In this document: piece after piece, positions 16,140 through 24,780 of the stretch
How the letters are laid out: every line of letters starts with the position of its first letter
Numbering within the stretch: the stretch's first letter is position 1
From: Eubacterium sp.
Lineage (GTDB): Bacteria; Bacillota; Clostridia; Oscillospirales; Acutalibacteraceae
DNA: 64,000 nt
Reading direction: 5' to 3'
Assembly: GCA_017886765.1 (NCBI GenBank)
Contig: JAGHJI010000018.1
Location: 1 to 64,000 of the forward strand
Made by a program: the position numbers and the translations under genes
The notes under the pieces: model-generated
Database searches by the model: none
Told to the model about the DNA's origin: nothing
Seen by the model: only the letters and a program-made list of their open reading frames with translations

Positions 16140-17192
16140 ATGAAAAGAAAAGAAAAAATTTTTATAAAAAAGAAAAAGCATCTAAAGCCGGTTATTCCCG
16201 TGATTGACAAAGGCAATTTCCCCGATTTTATGAGAAAGGAAATCTTCACCCAGCCCCAGCTCATTGACAATCTATGTGAAAGATATATACACGCCGGCAA
16301 AATAGATTTCGATTATCTCAAAATCAAAATAGACAAAATCAAAAGAATATATATAACGGGCAGCGGCGCTGACTACGGCTGTGTACTTGCAGGCGCATAT
16401 AATTTTGAAGTGCTGGCGGATATACCCAGCGAGCCGGCTCTGCTCAGCGAATTTAATTTTTCAAATCCTGTACTGGACAAAAATACGCTTGTGATTATCA
16501 TAAGCGATACTAAGGATAACGAGCAGTGCAAGGAAGCGATAGACAGAAGTCTCAGAAGCTCTGCCAAGGTAATCGGCATATTTAATTATGAACCTGAAAA
16601 TCCTATGGCGGTAAGCCTTAATTTTATGCAAAACAGTACGGTATCAACAGCAGCATATACGCTCAGATATGCGGCTCTTTCCCTGCTTGCGCTGTATTTC
16701 GGCGAGAAAAACCAGGTGATTACAGAGCTTTATGTCCGCATTGCCACAAAGATGCTGCAGTCATTGAAGGATAAAATAAAGTATGTGCTTGAAAACGAAT
16801 ATCTGATCAGACACATTTCGGAAAAATTGGACAGTAATAATTTGATTCTGACAGGGACCAATGTAGATTTCGCCGCGGCAGCCTACGGCGCTTATCTTTT
16901 TTCCTTCGCGTTCGGTAAGGATATTCGCACCATACCCGCGGGGGAACTGAAAATTTTAAGTCCAAAAAGGGATAATATTATCGGCTTTGCTTCCAATGAA
17001 AATTTTTATCACGTACTGATGAAATATGCCGACACCGGTATAAAAATCATCCCGAAAAATATAAACGCGAGTTGTACGGATTTTATTGATTATGACGATA
17101 CAATACCGCTTTTCAATCCTGTGTTAAGCTCAGTAGTATGTCAGCTTATGGCGTACAATATTGCCAAAAGGAACAATATTCCGTTTGATTAA
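16140..17192 (+). CDS. Degenerate double-SIS-domain protein (GlmS-isomerase-like)
   Basis: The 350-residue protein has a strongly basic N-terminus (KRKEK, KKKKH), then P-D-F-M-R-K-E-I-F-T-Q-P. This matches the F-M-x-K-E-I-x-E-Q-P stretch that begins the isomerase half of GlmS. Two SIS-like halves follow (about 60-190 and 215-345), with I-Y-I-T-G-S-G-A-D in the first and L-I-L-T-G-T-N-V-D in the second. The sugar-phosphate-binding Ser/Thr pattern after the first SIS strand and the catalytic C-terminal His/Lys of GlmS are not recognisable, and no glutaminase domain is present. It may be a sugar-phosphate sensor rather than an enzyme (inference). It starts three bases after spoIIE and is cotranscribed, which suggests a sporulation-linked or envelope-precursor role. 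Confidence 0.75.
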   Translation: MKRKEKIFIKKKKHLKPVIPVIDKGNFPDFMRKEIFTQPQLIDNLCERYIHAGKIDFDYLKIKIDKIKRIYITGSGADYGCVLAGAYNFEVLADIPSEPALLSEFNFSNPVLDKNTLVIIISDTKDNEQCKEAIDRSLRSSAKVIGIFNYEPENPMAVSLNFMQNSTVSTAAYTLRYAALSLLALYFGEKNQVITELYVRIATKMLQSLKDKIKYVLENEYLIRHISEKLDSNNLILTGTNVDFAAAAYGAYLFSFAFGKDIRTIPAGELKILSPKRDNIIGFASNENFYHVLMKYADTGIKIIPKNINASCTDFIDYDDTIPLFNPVLSSVVCQLMAYNIAKRNNIPFD

Positions 17193-17202
17193 GCAACAAA
17201 AA

Positions 17203-17227
17203 ACCGCAGCTGAAAATCAGCTGCGGT
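17203..17227. terminator. Left copy of duplicated terminator hairpin
   Basis: Palindromic 25-base hairpin, ACCGCAGCTGA-AAA-TCAGCTGCGGT, identical to 17526-17550. On the minus strand it is followed by T6. On the plus strand it has lost its T-run to the inserted sequence. Confidence 0.85.
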
Positions 17228-17282
17228 CTGCGTGTAGAAAAAGTTGTAAATTTAGAAAAGCGTGTACCCCCTACACGCTGAA

Positions 17283-17525
17283 CAGACTTCGAGAAATCGA
17301 GATGGATTTCGTTTTCTTGCGAGCGGGAGCTGTACGAGGGTACTGCCTCCGAGCAAAAAACGGAAAACGCCAAACAGCGGCAAGGATTCGATATCCTTAC
17401 CGCTGTTCTTTTGTTAGAACCCCTCCGTCAGAACGGGACGTCGAGGACGCCGTCCCCTACAAAAGAGAAGGCTATGCTGCACCCTTTTATTTCGGCGTGG
17501 TTCATCCGACTTTATCGACAGTCTG
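17283..17525. repeat. Interspersed non-coding element, copy 2 of 2
   Basis: About 243 bases matching copy 1 (8169-8406). The ends are CAGACTTCGAG and CGACAGTCTG, which form imperfect terminal inverted repeats. It encodes no transposase or other protein. An extra 55 bases to its left (17228-17282) contain the hairpin AGCGTGTA/TACACGCT. The whole 17228-17525 block is bracketed by 25-base direct copies of a terminator hairpin. Confidence 0.8.
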
Positions 17526-17556
17526 ACCGCAGCTGAAAATCAGCTGCGGTTTTGTC
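17526..17556. terminator. Right copy of duplicated terminator hairpin
   Basis: Exact second copy of the 25-base hairpin at 17203-17227, here followed by TTTTGTC on the plus strand. Together the two copies look like one ancestral bidirectional terminator between the SIS gene and the converging permease gene. Confidence 0.85.
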
Positions 17557-17560
17557 TTTA

Positions 17561-18400
17561 TTACAGATGATAGATAATGTCATCGCTTTTCCATCTGAAG
17601 AACAATATGCCTATCCCCAGAGTTATAACGGAAACCACTGTCGCGTAAAGCAGCAGCTTCCAGCTCATCATATAACCGTAAAGAACACACTGCCTGAAAA
17701 GCTCAATCATGGAATAGAGAGGGTTGATTTTTATTACCACCGTAATCCACTCGGTCGTTATATTCTGCAGCGGATAAAGAATCGGAACCATATAAAACAG
17801 AAGCTGGGTGACAACATCCCATATATATTCAATATCCCTGAAATAAACGCAGAGTACCGAAAGAATCAGTCCCACGCCGGTGCTGAAGATAAGCAGGAGT
17901 ATCATCGGAACAAAGCACAACAGCGCGTGCCATGTAATATACAGCCCGTCTCCGCCGCTGATTCCGGTCACCTTGAAAAATATCCATACACAGATATAAC
18001 ACAAAAGGGAAATGGCAAAGGTGACAAAATTACTGAAGATCGAGGACAGAGGGTACATATACTTGGGTACGTAAACCTTCTTTATAATCGCCTGATTTCT
18101 TCTGAAGGATGTCATTGCCTGTTTGGTGGATGTGGTAAAAAAGCTGAACAGCAGCCGACCGCTGAAAAGGAAAACGGGATAGCACACAATATACTTGCTG
18201 TGTTTACCGAATATTCCGCCGAATACAACGGATAAAACGATCATATTCAGAAGCGGCTGTAAAAAGCTCCATAAAATACCCAGCCAGGAGCTGCGGTACT
18301 TGAGCTTTACATTCTTCATTGTAAGCTCTTTTAAAAGATTTTTATACTTTTTAAAAACGTCCACGCCGTGTTTTAATTCAGCGTTTTCTTTTATTTTCAC
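17561..18400 (-). CDS. ABC-2-type polysaccharide export permease (TagG/Wzm-like), orphan
   Basis: The GTG at 18400 is taken as start because AGAGGG lies about 6-7 bases upstream. An upstream frame to 18445 has no ribosome site. The 279-residue protein has six membrane segments of the ABC-2 permease type: the N-terminal L-K-Y-R-S-S-W-L-G-I-L-W-S-F-L-Q-P motif (about 34-49), F-F-R-N-Q-A-I-I-K-K-V-Y-V-P-like coupling segment near 100-115, and a C-terminal P-L-Y-S-M-I-E-L-F-R-Q stretch. The family exports O-antigen or teichoic-acid precursors with a separate ATPase (TagH/Wzt). No ATPase gene is adjacent on either side. The position where tagH would be expected holds the repeat element and its duplicated terminator. 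Confidence 0.88.
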   Translation of the reverse strand: MKIKENAELKHGVDVFKKYKNLLKELTMKNVKLKYRSSWLGILWSFLQPLLNMIVLSVVFGGIFGKHSKYIVCYPVFLFSGRLLFSFFTTSTKQAMTSFRRNQAIIKKVYVPKYMYPLSSIFSNFVTFAISLLCYICVWIFFKVTGISGGDGLYITWHALLCFVPMILLLIFSTGVGLILSVLCVYFRDIEYIWDVVTQLLFYMVPILYPLQNITTEWITVVIKINPLYSMIELFRQCVLYGYMMSWKLLLYATVVSVITLGIGILFFRWKSDDIIYHL

Positions 18401-18519
18401 AAAAGCACCCTCTTTTGCTTCAAGTAAATTTATCCAAATACTCAAATAATAACTTACGCATTATATCATATATATTATTATTTTTCAACTTTACGGATAA
18501 ATAATCAACACAAGTTGAT

Positions 18520-19008
18520 TTATCTGAACATCTCCGCTATTTCTATAGCAGTTTTCCTGGCTGACATATTGCCGTCAACTACATAGTCGGCGGCGCTAAG
18601 ATATTTCGGCCTGCGTTCATCATAGAGCGCTCTTGCTTTTTCCCTGTCCTGAAAAAGGGGTCTGGTTCTGGTATTGCCTATGCGCTGACAGATAACATCA
18701 AAATCAGCGTCAAGAAAAACGATCCTTCCTCCCTGCTTCAGCGCGTCGACATTTCTTTTAAAAGTAAGGGCGCCGCCTCCGGTTGAAACAACACAGTTTT
18801 TCATAGCGGAAATCTTTTTGCAGCAGGCGAACTCAAGATCACGGAAATACTCCTCCCCGTGAACGGTGAATATAGCTTTTATCGCTACGCCCTGCTCACG
18901 CTCAATCATATCGTCCGTATCAATAAATTTTCTGCCCATAATTTTAGCAAGTTCCAGTCCCACGGTGGTCTTGCCGCTGCCCATAAAACCGCAAAGAACA
19001 ATATTCAT
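18520..19008 (-). CDS. aroK: Shikimate kinase
   Basis: It phosphorylates shikimate at the 3-OH with ATP in the aromatic amino-acid pathway. The 162-residue protein has the P-loop G-F-M-G-S-G-K-T (7-14), the D-T-D-D shikimate-binding motif (about 32-35), F-R-D-L-E (about 55-59), S-T-G-G-G-A (about 75-80), and the R-T-R-P-L lid arginines (about 115-119). Start ATG overlaps the stop of aroE by four bases (ATGA), so the two are translationally coupled. Confidence 0.95.
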   Translation of the reverse strand: MNIVLCGFMGSGKTTVGLELAKIMGRKFIDTDDMIEREQGVAIKAIFTVHGEEYFRDLEFACCKKISAMKNCVVSTGGGALTFKRNVDALKQGGRIVFLDADFDVICQRIGNTRTRPLFQDREKARALYDERRPKYLSAADYVVDGNMSARKTAIEIAEMFR

Positions 19009-19835
19009 GATTCGTTAAGCTCTCTTTCCGTTATCCTGATAACTTTACTTACCTGCTGAGCGGTGAATTTTACATCAAACCAGATCTCCTGGGCAACAGC
19101 CGCCTGCCATACCAGCATCGGCAGACCGTTTGAGCATCTCGCCCCTGCCTGCTTTGCGTATTTTATAAGCTGTGTTTCCAGCGGATTATATACGGCGTCA
19201 AACACAGCCGCGCATTGTTTTACCTGTTTTTCAGGTAAAACACAGGAGTCGGTATTCGGGAACATACCCACCGGTGTTCCGTTAATCAAGATGTCATAAT
19301 CCCCTTCAACCTGGTCAAGGGTAATGACACGTACTTCTTTATCCAGCTTGGCTTTGATTTCACTTTTAATGTTGTTTGCTGCCGCAAGGTCTGCGTCACG
19401 GACAGCTATTGTAAGCTGTGCGCCTGCCATTACGCTTTCAAAGGCAAACATTCTTGAAACGCCGCCGCTGCCGCAGAGAAGCGCCCTGCCCTCAAGGGTA
19501 ATACCCGCCATATCCATCGCCCGCAAAAAGCCGAAGCAATCCGTGTTATAACCGGTCAGCACACCGTTCTTATTCGCCACGGTATTGACCGCGCCGAAAA
19601 GCTCCGCCCTTTCGGAAAGGCCGTCAAGAAAAGGAATGATCTCCGTTTTATGAGGAATCGTAACATTAAAACCCTCATACTTTTTCAGATTTGAAATCCT
19701 GCCTGAAAGGTTGTCCGGATGGATTTCCTCCAGCTCATACGAAGCGCTGATTTTGTTAATTTTAAAAAGCTCCCTGTGAATCACCGGGGACATGGAATGT
19801 CCCAGAGGGTAACCGATAAGACCGAATTTTTTCAT
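19005..19835 (-). CDS. aroE: Shikimate dehydrogenase
   Basis: It reduces 3-dehydroshikimate to shikimate with NADPH, the step before AroK. The 276-residue length is standard. The substrate-binding G-H-S-M-S-P (about 13-18), the catalytic N-V-T-I-P-H-K (about 57-63, Lys63), the G-x-N-T-D motif (Y-N-T-D-C-F-G-F, about 96-103) and the nucleotide-binding C-G-S-G-G-V-S-R (about 121-128) are all seen. Transcribed on the minus strand as the first gene of aroE-aroK and divergent from acpP. No other aro genes are in the window. Confidence 0.95.
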   Translation of the reverse strand: MKKFGLIGYPLGHSMSPVIHRELFKINKISASYELEEIHPDNLSGRISNLKKYEGFNVTIPHKTEIIPFLDGLSERAELFGAVNTVANKNGVLTGYNTDCFGFLRAMDMAGITLEGRALLCGSGGVSRMFAFESVMAGAQLTIAVRDADLAAANNIKSEIKAKLDKEVRVITLDQVEGDYDILINGTPVGMFPNTDSCVLPEKQVKQCAAVFDAVYNPLETQLIKYAKQAGARCSNGLPMLVWQAAVAQEIWFDVKFTAQQVSKVIRITERELNES

Positions 19836-19863
19836 GAATTATGACCTCATTTATAAAAAATTA

Positions 19864-19892
19864 TTGACAATTGAATATGAATTATATAATAT
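19864..19892 (+). promoter_or_regulatory. Promoter of acpP
   Basis: TTGACA (19864-19869), 17-base spacer, TAATAT (19887-19892). A TATAAT at 19885 gives 15-base spacing as an alternative. Confidence 0.75.
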
Positions 19893-19946
19893 GATAATAA
19901 CATAACAAAACAATATTAACAACTACTTTTTGAGGTGAAGGTTATT

Positions 19947-20174
19947 ATGGTATTTGAAAAAATCAAGGCAATTCTTGCTGAACAGCTTGACGTAGACGAG
20001 GATAGCATCACTGCCGACAGCCTTATTGTTGAGGACCTGGGCGCCGACAGTCTTGACGCTATTGATATTGTTATGTCTGTTGAGGATGAATTCGGAATTG
20101 AAGTACCTGATGAGATCGTTGAAAAGATGGAGAGTGTAAACGACATTATCACCTTTGTTGAAAACAATATTTAG
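19947..20174 (+). CDS. acpP: Acyl carrier protein
   Basis: This 75-residue acidic protein carries growing acyl chains on a phosphopantetheine arm in fatty-acid synthesis. The D-S-L attachment motif is present in G-A-D-S-L-D (Ser35), followed by the usual acidic helix II and E-D-E-F-G-I. The ATG at 19947 is used, with GAGGTG at 19932-19937 upstream; an in-frame GTG at 19935 overlaps that site. The gene stands alone with its own promoter and terminator, away from any fab genes in this window. Confidence 0.95.
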   Translation: MVFEKIKAILAEQLDVDEDSITADSLIVEDLGADSLDAIDIVMSVEDEFGIEVPDEIVEKMESVNDIITFVENNI

Positions 20175-20224
20175 TACACATGGACGCAAGTGTGTATTTC
20201 GGCGCTGAAAAAGCGCAATCGTCA

Positions 20225-20253
20225 TTGACAATAAAAATGAAATAAAGTAAAAT
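20225..20253 (+). promoter_or_regulatory. Possible glpK promoter
   Basis: TTGACA (20225-20230), 17-base spacer, TAAAAT (20248-20253). The predicted transcript start falls inside the acpP terminator hairpin, so the two sites overlap. Confidence 0.5.
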
Positions 20254-20256
20254 AAA

Positions 20257-20282
20257 AGCAGGTGAAACACCTGCTTTTTTGC
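20257..20282 (+). terminator. Intrinsic terminator of acpP
   Basis: Stem AGCAGGTG/CACCTGCT (20257-20264 with 20268-20275), AAA loop, T6. Confidence 0.9.
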
Positions 20283-20347
20283 TTTGTAATTTATGAAAAT
20301 ATATGACGCATGTCATCTGTATAAAAATTTTGAGAGGGGTAATTCGT

Positions 20348-21850
20348 ATGGCTGAAAAATATGTTATGGCGCTGGACCAGGGCACGACCTCGTCAAGGGC
20401 TATCATATTCAACAAAAAGGGTGAAATCGTAGCTAAAGCGCAAAATGAATTTACCCAGTATTATCCGGAAAACGGCTGGGTCGAGCACGACCCTATGGAA
20501 ATCCTGTTTTCACAGATCAGCGCCATTTTATCCTGTCTCAGGCTGGAAAAGGTCGACCCCAAGGATATAGCCGGCATAGGCATCACAAACCAGAGGGAAA
20601 CGACTATCGTCTGGGACAAAAAAACGGGAAAGCCGGTTTGCAACGCCATTGTATGGCAGTGCCGCAGAACCGCCCAGTATTGCGAGGAACTGAAGGCGCA
20701 GGGGCTCAGTGATTATATAAAGGACACCACCGGACTGCTGATTGACGCGTATTTCAGCGCCACAAAAATCAAGTGGATTCTGGACAATATTGACGGCGCA
20801 AGGGAAAAGGCGGAAAAGGGCGAACTGCTGTTCGGCACCGTAGACACCTGGCTGATATGGAATCTGACCAACGGCAAGGTACATGTAACCGATTATTCAA
20901 ACGCCTGCCGCACCATGCTTTTTGATATCGACAAGCTTTGCTGGGACCCCTTCCTTTGCGAGACGATGGGCATACCCATGAGCATGCTGCCTGAAGTCAA
21001 ACCCTCCAGCTGTATTTACGGCAATGTTGCCAAAATCACGGGAATTGAAGACATAGAAGGCGTACCTATCGCCGGCGCCATCGGCGACCAGCCGGGAGCG
21101 TTGTTCGGCCAGGGCTGCTTTAAAGAAGGTCAGGCGAAAAACACCTACGGCACAGGTTGCTTCCTTTTAATGAACACCGGCGAAAAGCGGGTCAACTCCC
21201 GTTCCAATCTCCTTTCCGGCATAGCATGGGGCATAGACAATAAAATCACATACGCTCTGGAAGGTTCCGCTTTCAACGCGGGATCCGTTATCAAATGGCT
21301 CAGAGATGAGGTAGAGCTGATACACTCCGCTCCGGAATGTGATGAATTAGCTGCCGAAGTTCCGGATTCCGGAGGCCTGTACTTTGTCCCCGCCTTTACC
21401 GGCCTGGGCGCTCCCTACTGGGATATGTACGCCAGGGGAACGATGATAGGCCTGACACGCAGCGTAAACAGGAAGCATATATGCAGAGCCGTTCTGGAAA
21501 GCATAACATATCAGATGACCGACCTGCTGGAAGCCATGATGAAAGACTCCGACATTATGCTCAAGGACCTGCGCGTTGACGGCGGCGCGTCGGTTTCCGA
21601 TATCATGATGCAGATACAGGCGGATATGACCGGCGTCACCGTAAACAGGCCGAAAAACATTGAGACCACCGCTCTCGGAGCCGCATACTGCGCCGGACTG
21701 GCAACAGGCGTCTGGTCCGGACTGGATGAGATTGAAGAGAACAGACAGGTTGACAAAGTATTCATCCCGTCAATGGAAACGACGGTGAGAAACAAAAAAT
21801 ATTCCGACTGGAAGCGCGCGGTTGAACGCTCACGAAACTGGGAAAGATAA
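20348..21850 (+). CDS. glpK: Glycerol kinase
   Basis: A FGGY-family kinase making sn-glycerol-3-phosphate from glycerol and ATP. The 500-residue protein begins near L-D-Q-G-T-T-S-S-R (phosphate-binding loop, about 8-15). It shows the glycerol-binding R-x-T (QRETT, about 83-87), the W-Q-C-R-R segment, the family signature [12 protein letters not shown] (about 265-276), and the C-terminal D-G-G-A-S-V-S-D segment. The ATG at 20348 has GAGAGGGG upstream; an in-frame ATG at 20303 has no ribosome site. No glpF or glpD is adjacent. Two dehydrogenase genes follow closely on the same strand. Confidence 0.96.
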   Translation: MAEKYVMALDQGTTSSRAIIFNKKGEIVAKAQNEFTQYYPENGWVEHDPMEILFSQISAILSCLRLEKVDPKDIAGIGITNQRETTIVWDKKTGKPVCNAIVWQCRRTAQYCEELKAQGLSDYIKDTTGLLIDAYFSATKIKWILDNIDGAREKAEKGELLFGTVDTWLIWNLTNGKVHVTDYSNACRTMLFDIDKLCWDPFLCETMGIPMSMLPEVKPSSCIYGNVAKITGIEDIEGVPIAGAIGDQPGALFGQGCFKEGQAKNTYGTGCFLLMNTGEKRVNSRSNLLSGIAWGIDNKITYALEGSAFNAGSVIKWLRDEVELIHSAPECDELAAEVPDSGGLYFVPAFTGLGAPYWDMYARGTMIGLTRSVNRKHICRAVLESITYQMTDLLEAMMKDSDIMLKDLRVDGGASVSDIMMQIQADMTGVTVNRPKNIETTALGAAYCAGLATGVWSGLDEIEENRQVDKVFIPSMETTVRNKKYSDWKRAVERSRNWER

Positions 21851-21882
21851 TAAAAGAATAAATATTTGAAAGGAGTTTTATT

Positions 21883-22992
21883 ATGGGCAAGGTAATATGT
21901 CCCTGGGATCTGATCACGAATTTTGTCACAGACGCGTTTGTGGGTTACGGCGTACCGAAAGAAGACGCCGAAATCTGCACTGACGTCCTGCTGGAATCGG
22001 ACAGACGTGGAATAGAAAGCCACGGCTGTAACAGATTCAAGCCCATCTACCTTGACAGAATCAAGGCGGGTATTCAGAAACCGGTAACTGAATTTGAAAT
22101 CATCAGAGAAACACCGACAACCGCCGTTGTAGACGGTCACGACGGTATGGGTCAGGTCATCAGCCATAGGGCAATGCAAATGGCTATTGATAAAGCGAAG
22201 GAATACGGTATGGGAATGGTTGCCGTGCGCAACTCCTGTCACTACGGTATCGCCGGCTATTACGCCACTATGGCTACAAAGCAGGGCTGTATCGGCATAA
22301 CGGGAACGAACGCCAGACCCTCTGTCGCCCCCACCTTTGGCGTGGACGGTATGTTCGGTACCAATCCCCTTACAATTGGTATTCCGACAGATGAGGAATT
22401 TGATTTTGTCATCGACTGCGCCACCTCCATCACACAAAACGGTAAAATTGAGTATTATGAGAGAATCGGCGAGGATGTTCATCCCGGCACAATCATAGGC
22501 AGGGACGGAAAACAGCTGGAGGGGGACGCCGGAGCGGCGCTGAAAAAAATACGCAATGGCGAAGCGGCTCTCACAACACTGGGCGGCATCGGCGAGGCCC
22601 TGGGCGGATACAAGGGCTACGGCTACGCTATGGTAATCGAGTTGCTGTCCGCGATTCTTCAGGACGGCGACTACGGAAAAGCCCTGGACGGCAAGGATGA
22701 AAACGGAAACATCAGACCCTACCACCTGGGTCACTTCTTTATCGCTATTGATACGGAGCATTTCCTGGGAGAAGATCTCACCAGGAAAAAGGCGGGAGAG
22801 ATCGTCCGTTCCGTCCGCAACTCGACAAAAGCCCCCGGATGTGACAGGATATACACCGCCGGTGAAAAGGAATGGGACGTATGGCAGGAGCGAAAGGACA
22901 GCGGTGTACCCATCAACGAGTCCGTACAAAAAGAGCTTGTTGAGATACGCGACGAGCTGGGACTCACGCAGTACAAATTCCCGTGGGAGTAA
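21883..22992 (+). CDS. Ldh_2 / YlbC-type malate-lactate dehydrogenase family oxidoreductase
   Basis: The 369-residue protein belongs to the NAD(P)-dependent Ldh_2 family, unrelated to classical Rossmann lactate dehydrogenases. Typical segments are the E-S-H-G-C-N-R-F near 46-54 (catalytic His), R-N-S-C-H-Y-G-I-A-G-Y-Y (about 115-126), the G-T-N-P-L-T-I-G-I-P nucleotide-binding stretch (about 160-170), G-G-Y-K-G-Y-G (about 242-248) and the final G-H-F-F-I-A-I-D. Members oxidise malate, sulfolactate, ureidoglycolate or similar 2-hydroxy acids. The neighbouring malic enzyme makes malate a reasonable guess, but the substrate is not determined. AAAGGAG precedes the start; the gap after glpK is 32 bases. 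Confidence 0.88.
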   Translation: MGKVICPWDLITNFVTDAFVGYGVPKEDAEICTDVLLESDRRGIESHGCNRFKPIYLDRIKAGIQKPVTEFEIIRETPTTAVVDGHDGMGQVISHRAMQMAIDKAKEYGMGMVAVRNSCHYGIAGYYATMATKQGCIGITGTNARPSVAPTFGVDGMFGTNPLTIGIPTDEEFDFVIDCATSITQNGKIEYYERIGEDVHPGTIIGRDGKQLEGDAGAALKKIRNGEAALTTLGGIGEALGGYKGYGYAMVIELLSAILQDGDYGKALDGKDENGNIRPYHLGHFFIAIDTEHFLGEDLTRKKAGEIVRSVRNSTKAPGCDRIYTAGEKEWDVWQERKDSGVPINESVQKELVEIRDELGLTQYKFPWE

Positions 22993-23045
22993 TCACGCTG
23001 CATTCCATTCAGTAATAATTAAGTAAAATCAGAGGTATATAAACA

Positions 23046-24215
23046 ATGGACTATCGTAAAGAATCGTTAAAACTGCACGGCGAATGGAAAGGCAAGGTTG
23101 AGGTAACCGCCAGAGCAAAGGTAAACGACAAGGATTCTCTTTCCCTCGCCTATACCCCCGGCGTTGCCGAGCCCTGTCTCGCCATTAAAGAGGATTATAA
23201 AAAGAGCTGGGAACTTACACGGCGCTGGAATATGGTAGCCGTTATCACCGACGGCACCGCTGTACTGGGCCTTGGAGATATCGGACCTGAAGCAGGTATG
23301 CCCGTTATGGAAGGCAAATGCGTGCTCTTCAAGGAATTCGGCGACGTGGACGCATTCCCGCTTTGCGTACGCACAAAGGATGTGGACGAGTTTGTTGAAA
23401 CGGTCTACAACATCAGCGGCTCATTCGGCGGAATCAATCTTGAGGACATTGCGGCTCCCCGCTGCTTTGAAATTGAGGAAAAGCTCAAGAAAAAATGTGA
23501 TATTCCCATTTTCCATGACGACCAGCACGGCACGGCAGTGGTTGTCTCCGCCGCCCTCATAAACGCTACAAAGCTTACCGGCAAAGCCCTGTCAGACTGC
23601 AAGGCGGTCATCAACGGCGCAGGCGCCGCAGGCATCGCTATTGCAAAACTGCTGATGACGCTCGGTCTGCGTGACGTGATTCTCTGTGACAGAACCGGCG
23701 CCATTTACGAGGGCAGGGAAAATCTCAATCCCTCCAAGGAAGCGATAGCAAAAGCGACCAACAGGGAAATGACAAAGGGGTCCCTTTCCGAAGCCGTTAA
23801 GGGTACGGATATCTTCATAGGCGTTTCCGCACCCGGTGTGCTGACGCAGGATATGATCCGGACCATGAACAGCGATCCGATCATTCTTGCCATGGCAAAC
23901 CCCACGCCGGAAATTATGCCGGAGGAAGCAAAAGCCGCCGGCGCTAAGATTGTGGGCACAGGCCGCTCGGATTTCCCCAACCAGATCAACAATGTTGTCG
24001 CTTTCCCGGGAATCTTCCGCGGCGCGCTGGACGTGCGGGCAAGCGATATTACGGAAAATATGAAAATCGCCGCGGCATATGCCATCGCCTCGCTGGCTGA
24101 GGATAAGCTGTCAGCGGACTATATCCTCCCCTATGCTTTTGACGAGAGGATAAAGGATACCGTCGCAAAAGCGGTCGCCGACGCGGCAGTCAAGGACGGC
24201 GTCGCAAGAATTTAA
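23046..24215 (+). CDS. NAD(P)-dependent malic enzyme
   Basis: Oxidative decarboxylation of malate to pyruvate. The 389-residue size fits the short bacterial form without a phosphotransacetylase domain. Visible are S-L-A-Y-T-P-G-V-A-E-P-C (about 32-43, with the catalytic Tyr), the Lys-containing M-P-V-M-E-G-K, the metal-binding E-D-I-A-A-P and F-H-D-D-Q-H-G-T-A (about 156-164), and the nucleotide-binding G-A-G-A-A-G-I-A (about 190-197). It lies 53 bases after the Ldh_2 gene, on the same strand, and a strong terminator follows. Together with that gene it may interconvert malate, oxaloacetate and pyruvate (inference). Confidence 0.94.
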   Translation: MDYRKESLKLHGEWKGKVEVTARAKVNDKDSLSLAYTPGVAEPCLAIKEDYKKSWELTRRWNMVAVITDGTAVLGLGDIGPEAGMPVMEGKCVLFKEFGDVDAFPLCVRTKDVDEFVETVYNISGSFGGINLEDIAAPRCFEIEEKLKKKCDIPIFHDDQHGTAVVVSAALINATKLTGKALSDCKAVINGAGAAGIAIAKLLMTLGLRDVILCDRTGAIYEGRENLNPSKEAIAKATNREMTKGSLSEAVKGTDIFIGVSAPGVLTQDMIRTMNSDPIILAMANPTPEIMPEEAKAAGAKIVGTGRSDFPNQINNVVAFPGIFRGALDVRASDITENMKIAAAYAIASLAEDKLSADYILPYAFDERIKDTVAKAVADAAVKDGVARI

Positions 24216-24234
24216 TGAAACATAGCATACTAAC

Positions 24235-24268
24235 AAAAAGGAAGCGGTTATTAATCGCTTCCTTTTTT
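24235..24268. terminator. Bidirectional terminator between malic enzyme and flavodoxin genes
   Basis: Stem AAAAAGGAAGCG/CGCTTCCTTTTT (24235-24246 with 24256-24267). The A-run on one side and T-run on the other serve both converging genes. Confidence 0.88.
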
Positions 24269-24276
24269 GTTGATAT

Positions 24277-24762
24277 TTACAAATCCAGTTCGTCTATCCA
24301 CGCTTGGATTGCACAAAGGTTTTCCGAACTGCTGAACCTTTTACCCGTTTTCCATTTTGTCGAGTCAGGACAGGACTTTTTGAGAACCTCATCTGTTTTT
24401 CCCATGCCGCTTGAGCCGGAGGTGGCAAAGGGAATAACCGTCTTGCCGGAGAAATCATAGCTTTCAAGAAAAGTCTGTATAATACGCGGCGCTACATACC
24501 ACCAGATGGGAAATCCCACAAAAACAACGTCATATTCATCCATATTCTCCACCTTACCGCTGATCTGCGGACGCGCGGATTCGTCAGCCATTTCTATACT
24601 GCTGCGGCTGTTTTTATCATGCCAGTTCAAGTCTGCCAAAGTATATTTCTCCGCAGGGCATATTTCAAAAAGGTCCGCGTTTGCCGCTTGGGCAATCGTA
24701 CCCGCAAGCCTTGCAGTCTGTCCGCTGGCTGAAAAATACGCTACCAGAATCTTTTTGCTCAT
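24277..24762 (-). CDS. Flavodoxin
   Basis: This 161-residue FMN-binding electron carrier has the phosphate loop F-S-A-S-G-Q-T-A-R (about 10-18) after a K-I-L-V-A-Y strand. It also has V-F-V-G-F-P-I-W-W-Y (about 80-89), with the Trp/Tyr that flank the isoalloxazine ring, and a T-S-G-S-S-G-M-G loop (about 114-121). This is the type often found next to oxidoreductases in anaerobes. GAGGTG lies just upstream of the ATG. It is the last gene of the tetR-aldo/keto reductase-CMD-flavodoxin operon, 18 bases after the previous gene. Confidence 0.92.
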   Translation of the reverse strand: MSKKILVAYFSASGQTARLAGTIAQAANADLFEICPAEKYTLADLNWHDKNSRSSIEMADESARPQISGKVENMDEYDVVFVGFPIWWYVAPRIIQTFLESYDFSGKTVIPFATSGSSGMGKTDEVLKKSCPDSTKWKTGKRFSSSENLCAIQAWIDELDL

Positions 24763-24780
24763 AGAATCACCTCGTCTATT

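Noticed and set aside
17161..17526. Plus-strand frame of 121 codons across repeat copy 2
   Set aside because: It begins inside the SIS-domain gene and crosses two terminator hairpins and the element. The corresponding frame in copy 1 is different.
21511..22929. Long antisense frame (472 codons) opposite glpK and the Ldh_2 gene
   Set aside because: It is a shadow of two well-recognised genes on the plus strand, has no ribosome site and no recognisable domains.
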